Source of the DNA: Tridacna crocea
Lineage: Eukaryota; Mollusca; Bivalvia; Cardiida; Cardiidae
Direction of reading: 5' to 3'
DNA: 64,000 bases
Assembly (NCBI GenBank): GCA_943736015.1
Contig: OX031058.1
Location: 16,703,001-16,767,000, forward strand
Under the pieces are notes generated by a model. It was not told the DNA's origin. It saw only the letters and a list, made by a program, of their open reading frames with translations, and made no database searches. Position numbers and translations under genes: made by a program. Positions 51,752 to 61,782 of this stretch are shown here, piece after piece. The number at the start of each line of letters is the position of its first letter. Positions within the stretch are counted from its first letter, which is position 1.

Positions 51752-52089
51752 TTGTAGAAAAGTTTTATCTACATACTACTACAATGGTCATGAAAAATTG
51801 AGGTTGCATTTGCAGAAAACTCATGTCATGATCAATGTTTTTGTTTGTTTGTTTATTTATTTTTATTTAATAGCTTTTGTTTGTTTTGAGTTCAAAGCCA
51901 TGTATTCAGTGGTCCTACATGGCAAGGTCGTATTATTTCCTTCAAGCTCACTTACAACACAAGACCCCCCCATCGCTAGCATCTCAGACATAATCACAAT
52001 TTGTCTGCTATTGATATTCTGTACCAGCTGACATAATGATAGAAATTTGATGTATTGCTCATACTTTTCTGCAAAATTAACAGGTGTAC
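51752..52089. other. No gene seen
   Basis: TGTTTGTTTGTTTATTTATT simple repeat near 51842-51868; otherwise unassigned. Confidence 0.45.
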
Positions 52090-52285
52090 TTGACTCTTTA
52101 CAAAATGAAAAATGTTGGGGGCTTGACTAAATTGCAAGAATTTGGGAGAAATTAATCAAAACTTGAAAGATGTTTTTAGTTCTTCAAATGAAAAAAAAAT
52201 GTTATGTAGCATTTTCTCCTTCTCACATGATATTTAAAAAAAAAAAAACCATCTTAAAACTAGGATTGTTTCGTAAATATTAAGC
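52090..52285 (+). mobile_element. F1 element, old
   Basis: TTGACTCTTTACAAAATGAA, traces of L arm and right core (TAGCATTTTCTCCTTCTCAC), S end CTAGGATTGTTTCGTAAAT. Confidence 0.5.
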
Positions 52286-52299
52286 TATTTGACCTTCAG

Positions 52300-52495
52300 A
52301 AAAATAAAACTTAATATTTAACAAAATATTGGACTTGTTTCATGATATTTTCTTTTTGAAAGAGTATAACATACATGGCAAAAAGAGAAAATAGTCTAGT
52401 CACTGTCCACAGTATTTCCCCATTTTCTCACAATTGCTTTTAAAAGATTATTCCTCGAGTTTTCTCAAGACTGGATTATCGAGTGCAGGGTTCAA
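52300..52495 (+). mobile_element. F1 element, very old
   Basis: Core traces AACATACATGGCAAAAAGAG and CCCCATTTTCTCACAATTGC. The S arm is barely visible. Confidence 0.4.
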
Positions 52496-52676
52496 TTACA
52501 AGACTAACGTTTCTGTACTGGCTGTCAAAAAATAGCCTATACACTTTTTTTTTGTTATTATTTCAGCTCCAGAACAATATCATAATATAATATACACTAA
52601 CTTTGAAGAGAAGTTGAAAATATTGGTTCTGATAGACAAGCTCTTCTGTCAAAATAATTTTCAGAATCAATTTAAT

Positions 52677-52906
52677 TTAACCCTTTACTCCATACATACT
52701 CATTTCTACACATTGCTTGTAGGAGCCTTTGGAAAACATTGTGGCAAAAGGTGAAATTGCTCGTCATGAGCAATTTCACCTTTTGCCACAATGTTTTTCT
52801 ATGCTATTAAAATGGTGTCATATACACATAAGAAACATCTTCATCCTTGCTGTTATTTAGGGTCAATTAGAGATACCATAGAAATGTCTTATGGGGCAAA
52901 GGGTAA
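52677..52906 (+). mobile_element. F2 TTAA element, full length
   Basis: About 230 bp. The core is a perfect palindrome around GCTCGTCATGAGC. Right end GGGGCAAAGGGTAAA. Confidence 0.94.
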
Positions 52907-53240
52907 AATGTATGAACAATGAGGTAGAAAATGTAAAATTTGTCTGGACAAGCAAAGTTCAATTTTGCTACCATAACACTGAATACAAGCTATGAAAGAG
53001 ACATCTCTTCAAAATTCTACACGCAAAATAGGCATTACGTATGACATCAATATCAGACAAACAACAGCCAGAAAAAGTGCTGATGCTGTAATGATAGTGG
53101 TAGATAAAGATTGAATTGCAGACCAGAAAATGTCAAATTAATTACCAGAATTGATGTAACTCGTCTAGAATTCTCTGACGTATTTCATCTTTGGAAGCCG
53201 AGTGAAACCAATTTTCCAGTGAACTTTAGAACTGAATTCA

Positions 53241-53516
53241 ATCAAGAGTAGACTGCACATGTTGTGCAGTCTGACCTTAACCCATTACCACACAATCCCT
53301 ACTTTTGACGCCCCTGAGAAAGAAGCCTTTAGAAAACATTGTGGGAAAAGGAGAAAATGCTGGTTACCAGCATTTTCTCCTTTTCCCACAATGTTTTCTA
53401 CCCTTCACAAAACAATTTTCAAATTTTCAGTCACTTTTATTTTGTCGTCTGCAATGCTTTCAATTTGGACCAGTCTAAAATATTGTCGTTTGGTAATGGG
53501 TTAAATCTACTGTGTG
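53241..53516. repeat. GATC-type hairpin interrupted by F1
   Basis: Left ATCAAGAGTAGACTGCACA, loop TGT, right TGTGCAGTCTGACC, then F1, then ATCTACTGTG. Other family members read GCAGTCTGATCTTAATCTAC without interruption, so the F1 sits in that TTAA. Confidence 0.8.
53277..53504 (-). mobile_element. F1 TTAA element in the GATC hairpin, centre flipped
   Basis: 228-bp young-subfamily S-first copy. Its core centre is GGTTACC, the form otherwise found in L-first copies. Confidence 0.95.
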
Positions 53517-54289
53517 TCCTTTACCAAAGGTATTCTGGCATACAATGACCTTAAAATTGCAAAACTTGACCTTTTTCTATTTCTCTAATTGTTGTTGCTT
53601 CATTCATACATAAACGTATAAGGGTCAATCAACAATGTTTCAGACAGAAGAATAGATACACTACATCCCACTGGTAAGAAATGATATACTATATCCCAAT
53701 GGTCACAAAAAATATTTTATGAACCAGACATGAGGCATCCAGTCACAAAGTATTGACAAGATAATAGATCTAGAATGACAGCAATTCTATACAGATTGGA
53801 AGATAACAAATTGGTCAAAAGAGAACGAACAGCAGTAGCTGCTATCAAAACTGTCTGCCTTTGGCGAGTAGATTGCAATGTCTCGATGAAGGAAAAGGTT
53901 CAGCAGACTTTGTGGCGGTATAAGTGCCATCTTCACTTTAGAACTGATGAATTATAATGAGGTTAGATATCACTATACACTTTTATAACATAACGATCGT
54001 TTCGCGAAAGTATATGTTTGCCATCTGGTCTGATTGTCTGCAAAGAATTCACAAAATCAGTGCTGCCTGGCAATCTGGCAGTCATCGGACGGTCCCAGGA
54101 CTGTTATTTATAATCGGGCAGTGCCTGTTCGGACTCCCTCTGGTACCTAGACGAAGGCAGTCCGTTGGCCAGACGATTTTGAGATAAACGTTTTCATAAA
54201 AATTGTCTGGGTGCCGTCAGATTTCTGAAGGCATCGTCGGATAACCATACAGCGCCCGAACAGAACCTGGGCGAAGATTTAACGAGCTG
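53505..54289. other. No recognised gene; G+C-richer part at 54020-54290
   Basis: Short frames at 53775-53957 and 53957-54187 have ordinary amino-acid mixtures but no recognisable domain. The 54060-54270 part has GTCATCGGACGG, GGCAGTGCCTG and similar G/C-rich words not seen elsewhere here. Confidence 0.4.
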
Positions 54290-54683
54290 ATGGTAAATTA
54301 AATGAGTCTCAAATGATTGGATTTGTTTCTGAAAGGTAAGAAAACATTATGCATAAAACAGAAAATGCTGGTTAACAGCATTTTCTCCTTTTCAAACTAT
54401 GTTTTAATCCATTACCACATAATCCCTACTTTTGACGACCCTGAGAAAGAAGCCTTCAGAAAACATTATGGGAACAGGAGAAATGCTGGTAACCAGCATT
54501 TTCTCCTTTTCCCACAATGTTTTCTATCCTTCACAAACAAATTTCAAATTTTTAGTCATCTATATGTTTTCGTCTGCAAATGCTTTCGATTTGGACAAGC
54601 CTAAAATTTTGTCGTTTGGTAATGAGTTAAGAGGCCAATTTCCAAGGGTAATTAAAAGTCCAGATTATATGGCAAGGGATTAA
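54290..54683 (+). mobile_element. F1 outer copy, interrupted at TTAA
   Basis: L-arm remnant and core reach TTTTCAAACTATGTT, then TTAA and a full inner copy. The S arm then continues GAGGCCAATTTCCAAGGGTA to GCAAGGGATTAA. Confidence 0.88.
54404..54630 (-). mobile_element. F1 inner copy nested in another F1
   Basis: S-first, young subfamily (TTTTGACGACCCTGAGAAAG). Left core edge CATTATGGGAACAGG. Opposite orientation to host. Confidence 0.94.
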
Positions 54684-55234
54684 ATGGAGAACAACAAGAA
54701 ATTATCAAAGTACTGATAGTACTAAAGGCCAGGAAATTGAGGATACGAAACAACACACGAGGTTAATTTTAATTAATACAAACAGGTAGACGGACAGAGA
54801 TACAAGCAGATTCCACTAAGCCCCTGGAATTCTTGGTTTTATCATGAAATTTTGAACTGATACTAGAAAGCACTAGCCAGAAACTAATTAAGCCAGAGCT
54901 AGGCATGTGCTCACAGTTATGCGGTGCTTGATAATGGCTTAGAATACTTAGTAATTTGTCGTGCTTGTAAACAATCCCAAGTCAAAATTGAACTGTATTC
55001 AATCGGTGCAATACCAACTTTGGTTATCTAAATTTTCTGAGACATGTGATGTCTTGTAGTCCTGAATGACGTTATTTTTTACATTTATGACGCAAGTACA
55101 TATTTATTTTTATTGATTTCAATGAAAATACATGTAAGATAGATATCAAGGTAAAATGTAATGAATAATAAAGATTGGAGTGATACGGCAGTTGGTCATG
55201 TTGTCTCTACCTTCCACAAGTCGACGAAATTTTG
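54684..55234. other. No gene seen
   Basis: Nothing recognised. Confidence 0.45.
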
Positions 55235-55415
55235 AACTGGTCATATTTGAAGGAAGTTGTAGATAAAAATCCAAAGTAGTTCTTCGTGTACATTGAAAAT
55301 TAAGATTTTGGGGAAATTGGGAGGAATTGCTTGTTACAAGCGAATTCTCTTTTAGCCAAAATATTTTCTCAATAAAATACTGTGAAAAGGTTGGATTGTT
55401 TTGGGAAAACGATTA
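55235..55415 (+). mobile_element. F1-like element, very old
   Basis: ACGAAATTTTGAACTGGTCA, core traces GGGGAAATTGGGAGGAATTG, GCTTGTTACAAGC, and AGCCAAAATATTTTCTC. Confidence 0.45.
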
Positions 55416-55452
55416 GGCTCGGTTTTCCTATTTTACTTGCCTATTTTACGGA

Positions 55453-55910
55453 CAAGTCACAGTGACTTGAGCTTCGATACTTATATCTACATAATATAAA
55501 AAGACGTTAATCCTAATTCATGATCGTTGTCCAAGGACAACTTGTGTCAAGCCCGCAAACACTTGACTCTCAAGCTTGACCTAGACCCTGGACCTGAATA
55601 AATGTTTCAAAGGGAACTTCTACTCATGATGGAGAACAATGCATCGGAATCTATCCAAAAATGTAGGAGTTATGGTTCGGACGAAAAATTGGCCTTCAAC
55701 GGGGCCTTGATCTTGAACCTACTTGAACAGATGTTTCAAATGGCACATCTAACCGTGATGGAGGTCAATTGTGCCAAATTATTTTGAAATCCATCCACAA
55801 TTGTAGAAGTTATGGACCGGAAATATTCGGATGCACACAAGCCCTAGTGAACACTAGAAATATATGTGTCAGAGACACTGATGCCCCTGCTAAATGGTAT
55901 TGGTCATAGG
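55453..55910. mobile_element. Unclassified element with two 120-bp sub-repeats
   Basis: Starts near a perfect palindrome CAAGTCACAGTGACTTG (55453-55469). Two diverged units share the order CTTGA..CC.GAATAAATGTTTCAAA..CATGATGGAG..ATCCA.AA.TGTAG.AGTTATGG (near 55576 and 55710). The right side has TGTGTCAGAGACACTGATGC. I recall similar words from mollusc repeats (unchecked). The frame across it is not a gene. Confidence 0.5.
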
Positions 55911-56282
55911 TACGTCATATGACACTAGTAGAGAGAGAGAGAGGAAAAAAATACATTAAATAACAAGCGAACGACTACAGAAAAAAATTATAAGCATTTA
56001 TTTGGTTTCAAATCAAAGTCAATCAAAGACATTTTTAAGAATCACACAGGTGTAATCTATTTGTGACAGGTGTAAAAGGTGTGAAATACATCCTATCAGT
56101 GTGAAATAGGCAGCATAAACAATGATAAAACTACCAAATAACTCTTGGATAAAGGTATAGATCTAATACACATAATGTACATACTAAAGACAACGAAATT
56201 TCAAAAATATTTTTATAGACAACTTGATTAACGATATGGATGAAATCTGATGTTGGGGTCCATTTTTCTAAAATTTTATTTG
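55911..56282. other. No gene seen
   Basis: Short GA-run at 55930-55945 and repeated GGTGTGAAATA words near 56060-56110. Confidence 0.4.
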
Positions 56283-56391
56283 GGAACGATTTCACCAAAG
56301 AAATGGTCTCCAGGGGACGATTTCTCCGGAGTGATGAACATAACACGGGCCAACCAGTTTGGGGACGATTTCTCCAGGGGCCGATTTCTCC
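56283..56391. repeat. Four iterations of GGGGACGATTTCTCC
   Basis: GGAACGATTTCACC (56283), GGGGACGATTTCTCC (56313 and 56361) and GGGGCCGATTTCTCC (56377). The word AACATAACACGGGCCAA also occurs twice (56337, 56447). Confidence 0.75.
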
Positions 56392-56602
56392 AGCATTCCG
56401 CTGAAGTACCCTAGATTTAGTCTATATACATAAGAAAAAGTGATAAACATAACACGGGCCAATATTCTATACATAGTTTGCTTTCTTTACAATCGCATTT
56501 TAGCGGAGACGCGTTTTGTGACACACATGTTCAAATGTCAACACAACGTCATAGACAAACTCCGAGCAGAGTCGTCGTTCGTTAATCTCACCGAATTATG
56601 GA

Positions 56603-57312
56603 CATTTCGTACCATAACCATTTCGTACCAGTCATTTGGTACCATAGGATTGGTCATTTCATACCATGATATTACCATTTCGTACCATATGTGTGGTTAT
56701 TTTTTTATCATGATTTCACCGTGAAAATCTATTTGAATATAGAAAATAATAGTCGAATTTAGATGTAAAAAAAGTTTATTTGATTCATAATCCTCGAAAT
56801 ATAAGATAAAATTATAATAGATATAAACGAAACATAATGGATGAATGTATGGATGATAAATGCAATGATGATGTTTTTTTCATTCGACATTTCTATTTCA
56901 ATTTCGTAACAAATATAATTAAAGGCAAACACCAAACAATTTTTTTTCAAATTGTAATTACCAATCTTGTAACAAACATTAACCAAACAATGTAATTATC
57001 TATTAATTGTGTCAAACATCGATTGCTTCCTTTAATTGATTAGCGAATATTTAATTTATAAGTATGCAACAAATGCAACTATAAAACTTTTGGCAATTAT
57101 AAAAGCAACATTTTTTTAAAAAATTCATCAAAGAATACATTTTAATAATCGTTAGGTAAATAAACTATCAACTTGGTACGAATTCGTAAGTTATGGTACG
57201 AAATTGTAATATTATGGTACGAAATGGTCAATGCATGGTACGAAATGGTAATTCATTGGTACGAAATGGTAATATTATGATATATGGTACGAAATGGTTA
57301 TGGTACGAAATG
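56603..57312. mobile_element. 710-bp element with iterated GGTACGAAATGG ends
   Basis: Inverted ends CATTTCGTACCATAACCATT and its complement. The word GGTACGAAATGG or its inverse recurs four times on the left (56603-56690) and seven times on the right (57176-57312). The interior is extremely AT-rich and non-coding. GAC on both outer sides may be a 3-bp target duplication. Confidence 0.82.
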
Positions 57313-57992
57313 ACTGTATACCATCTCACCATACCTGAATATGAATGATCTGGAGTGCAAGAGAGAGCATTATAGATATTAACCGTATATAGCGCGTAGG
57401 AATACACAACTGCCGGATAAACTAAGTTCATTAGGTTACGCCTTTATTAGGTCAGTGTTAATGACAAAAACGGGATAAAAAACGCACACTCGTCAGTTAT
57501 TAAAGGATTGTAATACCCTTGCAATTCTATGGCGTTTTGCAGATGAAAGCTTTGAGGAAAGGAAGCATTCACACCGTGTGATAAGCAATCTCTGTATATA
57601 CTTAGGAAACTAGTTGTTTTGGCGAACTCAGCGATATAGAGTGGACACACCAACCAACATTTTTGTCTGAATAGACAGCTTACGATCCCTATAGGCAAGG
57701 GAATCCCTTGAGAGGGATTCCCTGGCCTAAAAATGCCGACATGGAGCTAACTGTAAGGTTAAACAAGGTTTTCATACCGCACATGTTAAAATAACTCATC
57801 TACCATCATTTCCATAGAGACTAAGATAACGTAATGGAACTAATTCTATTTTCCTGTCAATGATCTAGAAAATGATTTTTGAAAGCTAGTTGATAAGAAA
57901 AAAGTTGTCAATGTTCATTAGCTTGTGTGTTAAACTCCTCCAAAATGAAATTTTATCCCTAATCATAATTTAATCTATTTATAACTTGTTCT
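57313..57992. other. No gene seen; one strong hairpin
   Basis: 57693-57708 (AGGCAAGGGAATCCCT) pairs with 57713-57728 with one mismatch across a TGAG loop. No other feature was recognised. Confidence 0.55.
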
Positions 57993-58062
57993 TTAACCTT
58001 TTATCACACATATCCTGAGTTTTAACGACTCAAACAGAAAAGGAGAAAATGCTGGTAACCTT
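57993..58062 (-). mobile_element. F1 fragment
   Basis: TTAACCTTTTATCACACATA, a shortened S arm and left core half to GCTGGTAACC. Confidence 0.7.
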
Positions 58063-58216
58063 AGTCTTACAGCATGTTTACAGAGGTACTATCCAAATAT
58101 GGAGAGAATCTTGGGTCCAAGAATCTTACCAGATATTTATATAGGTAGTATTCACCTATGGAGATAATTTCACTTATTTACAAAGTATTGAAGTAAGCAG
58201 AGAATATTTCCACTTA

Positions 58217-58445
58217 TTTCTATGCATAGATACTCATTTCTACGCACTACTTGTAGGAGCCTTTGGAAAATATTGTGGCAAAAGGTGAAATTGCTTGTGA
58301 CGCGCAATTTCACCTTTTGCCACTACGTTTTCTATGCTATCTAAAGCATAAAGAATCGTATACCCATAAGACACAGCTTCATCATTGCTGTTATTTAGGG
58401 TAAATTAGAGATACCATAGAAATGCCTTATGGGGTAAAGGGTTAA
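58217..58445 (+). mobile_element. F2 TTAA element
   Basis: The left TTAA end is lost (TTCTATGCATAGATACTC). The core is good apart from the centre GCTTGTGACGCGC. Ends GGGGTAAAGGGTTAA. Confidence 0.92.
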
Positions 58446-58447
58446 AG

Positions 58448-58675
58448 TTAACCCTTTACCAAACAATCCCTGGTTTTTACGACCCCGAGATAGAAGCTTT
58501 TTGAAAACATTGTGGGAAAAGGAAAAAATGCTGGTAACCAGCATTTTCTCCTTTTCCCACAATGTTTCTACTCTGCTGGAAACATATTTCAAGTTCTGAT
58601 TTACGTTCATTCAGTCTTCTGCAAGTGCTTTCAATTTGGACCAATCTACAATTTTGTCGTTTGGGAAAGGGTTAA
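58448..58675 (-). mobile_element. F1 TTAA element, full length
   Basis: 228 bp, separated from the F2 by two bases (TTAAAGTTAA). S arm CCCTGGTTTTTACGACCCCG. Confidence 0.94.
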
Positions 58676-58839
58676 AGAATCCAAATGAGGAGCAATTCAT
58701 TCAACATATTTACAGAGATAGTATTCAAATGAGAAGTAACTTTTTCCAGAAGTAACTTTTTCCAAATATTTACAGAGGTAGTAATTTCAAATAATGAGAT
58801 AATCTTTCCACACATTTACAGAAGTAGTATCCAAATGAG

Positions 58840-59328
58840 TTCCCACCCGGGTGGCTCAGTGGTGAGCGTATCGGACTCATGACCCGGTGGTTGCGAGTTC
58901 GATAGTCGGTTGAGGCGAACTTTCTTTCTGGCATATATTCACCTCTCACCTCTGCTGAAGCATGTGAGAAAACTAGTCGGTGGCTTCGGTTAGAAAGTTG
59001 TGTTAGTACTGGTGTGAGAAAGCCAGGAAACACATATGTGTCACCGATCGCCATGATATGACCTTAGCTGTTAACTCTTTACCACACGAAAAAATTTTAG
59101 ACTGGTCCAAATTTAAAGCATTTGCAGAGGACAAAATAAGGATGAGTGAAAAATTGGAATTTGTTCTGGTAAGGGTAAAAAACACTGTGGGAAAAGGAGA
59201 AAATGCTGGTCACCAGCATTTTCTCCTTTTCCCACAGTGTTTTCAAAAGGCTTCTTTCTCAGGGGCATCAAAAGTAGGGATTGTGTGGTAATGGTTTAAA
59301 GTGGCGTTAAACCCCAATACAACCAACA
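58840..59328 (+). mobile_element. SINE-A, full length, split by F1
   Basis: Flanks ATCCAAATGAG (58829-58839) and ATCCAAATAAG (59329-59339) are an 11-bp target duplication with one mismatch. Head GGGTGGCTCAGTGGTGAGCG with an anticodon-like CTCATGA, B box GCGAGTTCGATAGTC, and 3' end GTGGCGTTAAACCCCAATAC, CAACCAAC. Without the insert it is about 264 bp. Confidence 0.93.
59071..59299 (+). mobile_element. F1 TTAA element inserted in SINE-A
   Basis: 229 bp. The intact SINE-A at 9002 reads GCTGTTTAAGTGGCG at this point, while here GCTG is followed by TTAA...TTAA and AGTGGCG. Core CACTGTGGG/CCCACAGTG is perfect. Confidence 0.96.
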
Positions 59329-59580
59329 ATCCAAATAAGCAGAAACTCTTTCCACAAACAGAGGTTGGTTGTATCTAAATGAGGAAAGAATCTTACCACA
59401 TATTTTCAGAAGTATTACTCCAATAAGGAATTAATCTTTCCAGATATTTATGGAGGTAGTACTCTGAATAGGAAAAAAATCCTTTCACATAATAAAATAG
59501 ATAGTATCTCAATACAGAGAGAATCCTTAGGATACTATTGAGATGCTAACATGGGTAGTACCTAAATATATGCATGTCAA

Positions 59581-60163
59581 ACAATTCTATCCTTATATAT
59601 ATAAACCACATCTGTGAGAGATCAATTTGAAAATAACGCTTCTTTTCAATCTTTTTTTTTTAAATGTCACCCAAGGTATTAACTTTGAAATACCAGCAAC
59701 AGGCAAGTAGCTCACAGACACACAGGGCCATTATTTCAACTATGTTTTCCTTATTATTTTAAGTTGGTCTTTTTCATTCAACCAAATGGGTTGACTGCTA
59801 GTTTTTGGAGGACAAGAAATTAATTTGCAGAATTAAGCAAAAGGTAAAAGAATCACAAAAAGATTAAACTATAGTCTAGGTTACAAAGATAAAAAGATAT
59901 CAATAAAAATACAAACTATTATTTATTTGTAATAATGTTTTCACCATACACAGAGTAAAGGATTTCAGAGTCTGGGATATTTACATGAAACAATATGCCC
60001 AAAAATCTACATATATCAAATTTTATCATACTTCCAAATTTGAGCTTTGAGTGTCTGCTTTCCTCTCCATAAGTCCCTTTGGATTTCAATTCTAAAGCCA
60101 GTAAAAAATGATGGCATGCCCAAATCAAAGAAATTCTGAGAAAATTTCTATTATCGTCTATCA
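59581..60163. other. No gene seen
   Basis: A 101-codon minus-strand frame at 59919-60224 overlaps an F1 S arm and has no recognisable motif. Confidence 0.4.
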
Positions 60164-60366
60164 TTAACCCTTCACAAAACAATACCATCTTTCCATTCCT
60201 GATAAAAAGTGTGAGTGAAAACATAGAGGGAAAAGAATGTTTACCAGCATTTTCTTCTTTTCCCTCTATATTTTCTACAATTTACATAAACATCCATATC
60301 ATTCAAGCATGATTTAATTGTCGTCTGCAAAAGCTCTCAATTTGGGTGAATCTAAATTTTGTCATC
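60164..60366 (-). mobile_element. F1 element with doubly mirrored core changes
   Basis: The core reads ATAGAGGGAAAAGAA...TTCTTTTCCCTCTAT where F1 has TTGTGGG/CCCACAA. Several changes are matched in both halves, although part of the left inner arm is deleted. Confidence 0.87.
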
Positions 60367-60589
60367 TTTACCACACCATCATGACTTTTAACAACCTTGA
60401 GAAGGAAAGCTTTTGAAAACATTGTGGGAAAAGGAGAAAATGCTGGTAACCAGGATTTTCTCCTTTTCCCACAATATTTTCTAACCTTCCAAAATCAAAA
60501 TTCAGTTTTTGAGTCACATTTATTTTGTCATTCTGCAAGTGCTTTTAATTTGGCCTTGTCCAAAGTTTTGTCGCCTGGTGAAGAGTTAA
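60364..60589 (-). mobile_element. F1 TTAA element
   Basis: S-core-L copy overlapping the previous end at TCTTTACC. L end CGCCTGGTGAAGAGTTAA. Confidence 0.9.
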
Positions 60590-60944
60590 TGTATTTGAGA
60601 GAGTAGAAAATCAAATGAGGATGGAAATGAAAATAGATAATACAAGTAGATGTGTTTCCATAGAAAATTTACGGCCCAGCCGAAGAAATGGCTGATTCAA
60701 TTTGTATTGACTGCACGGGCCGAATTCCTAGCAATTCTCCGTGTAATATCTAATAATATTTCTGATTGCTTGTTTTTTATCCCGACTTTCTGCTGATATG
60801 AAACGATAGTTCAATACTGTATGGGGAAAAAAAATCTATCCATTTCAGACACTTCAGAAGACAGTTTATACCGATAAATTTTGCTTCACACATTTCCAGA
60901 TAGCTGCATACTTTTTTGCCTTTGATACCCAAAGAACTTTTGGT
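60590..60944. other. No gene seen
   Basis: Nothing recognised. Confidence 0.45.
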
Positions 60945-61117
60945 TTAATCCTTTACCACACAATGCCGACTTTTCAAGACCCTGTAAAAGAGGCCTTTTA
61001 AAAATATTGTGGGAAATGGAGAAAATGCTGGTAACCACTTGTACCACATTGAAATTGTTGTCTACAAATGGTTCAGTTTCGACATGGCTAATATTTTGTC
61101 ATCTGGTAAAGGGTTAA
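60945..61117 (-). mobile_element. F1 element, right core half and inner L arm deleted
   Basis: GGAGAAAATGCTGGTAACCA goes straight to CTTGTACCACATTGAAATTG. End GGTAAAGGGTTAA. Confidence 0.85.
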
Positions 61118-61124
61118 AAATCTT

Positions 61125-61386
61125 TGCTAACGACATCAGAACCGGGTCAAAATCAAAGACTCGGAGAAAGAAGCCTTCTGAAAACACTGTAAAATGCTCA
61201 TAACCGGCAATTCCTCCCCTGTGCTGTTTTCTGTACTTTCAAATGCAAGCCAAAATTTCTCCGTTTTCCACAATTTTTTCAATCCTTCCCAAGACAAACT
61301 TCAAATCATGAGTCATGTTGATCTGCTGTCTCCAAGTGCTTTCAGTTTGGGTAAGTCTAAAAGTTTGTTGTTTGGTATAGATTTAA
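61125..61386 (-). mobile_element. F1 element, old and partly doubled
   Basis: GAGAAAGAAGCCTTCTGAAA, a broken core with two right-half traces (61225-61275), and an L arm TCTGCTGTCTCCAAGTGCTT ending TTTGGTATAGATTTAA. Confidence 0.6.
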
Positions 61387-61576
61387 CTCTTGTAGACTTG
61401 TCAAAATTCAAAGTTTTTGTAGAAAACAAAGTGTGGCTAAGAAAAAATTATTTGTCTCTGAATTGATAGAAAACATTATGGGAAAAAGAGAAAGCATTTT
61501 TTCCTCTTCCGAACATGTTTTCATAGGGCTTATTACTCTGGGTCATTAAAACATTGTCTTGTGTGGTAAAGATTTA
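61383..61576 (+). mobile_element. F1 element
   Basis: L arm eroded. The core lacks its centre (AAAGAGAAAGCATTTTTTCC). S end GGTAAAGATTTAA. Confidence 0.72.
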
Positions 61577-61782
61577 ACTCTACCACTCAGCAAAAATTTT
61601 GAGATTATCCAAATTCAGAGTATTATGGCAGACGAAGAACTAAATGTGCCTCAAATTTTAAAACTTTGTTTTGGTAGGGTAGAAAACATTGTGGGAAAAG
61701 GCTACCAGCATTTTCTCCTTTTCCCACAATGTTTTCAAAGATTTCTTCCTGAGAGATGTTGAAATATGGTACTCACAGTATG
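61573..61782 (+). mobile_element. F1 element, left core half shortened
   Basis: GTGGGAAAAGGCTACCAGCATTTTC: the inner left arm is deleted up to the centre. S end is worn. Confidence 0.8.

Larger units (their letters stand above)
58063..59580. repeat. Degenerate 50-bp minisatellite, broken by three insertions
   Basis: About nine units of the form ACATATTTACAGAGGTAGTA, TCCAAATGAGGA, GAATCTTTCC, starting near 58076, 58131, 58706, 58757, 58811, 59352, 59399, 59441 and 59489. F2, F1 and SINE-A (itself holding F1) lie inside the array, so the array is older than them. Confidence 0.75.

Noticed and set aside
53775..54187. Two adjoining plus-strand frames as a small gene
   Set aside because: Ordinary random-looking composition and no recognisable domain or splice signal.
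58846..58915. Genuine tRNA gene
   Set aside because: It has A- and B-box-like parts but is the head of a SINE with a body, tail and target duplication; the cloverleaf is imperfect.
59919..60224. 101-codon minus-strand gene
   Set aside because: Its N-terminal part is F1 S-arm sequence and the remainder has no motif.
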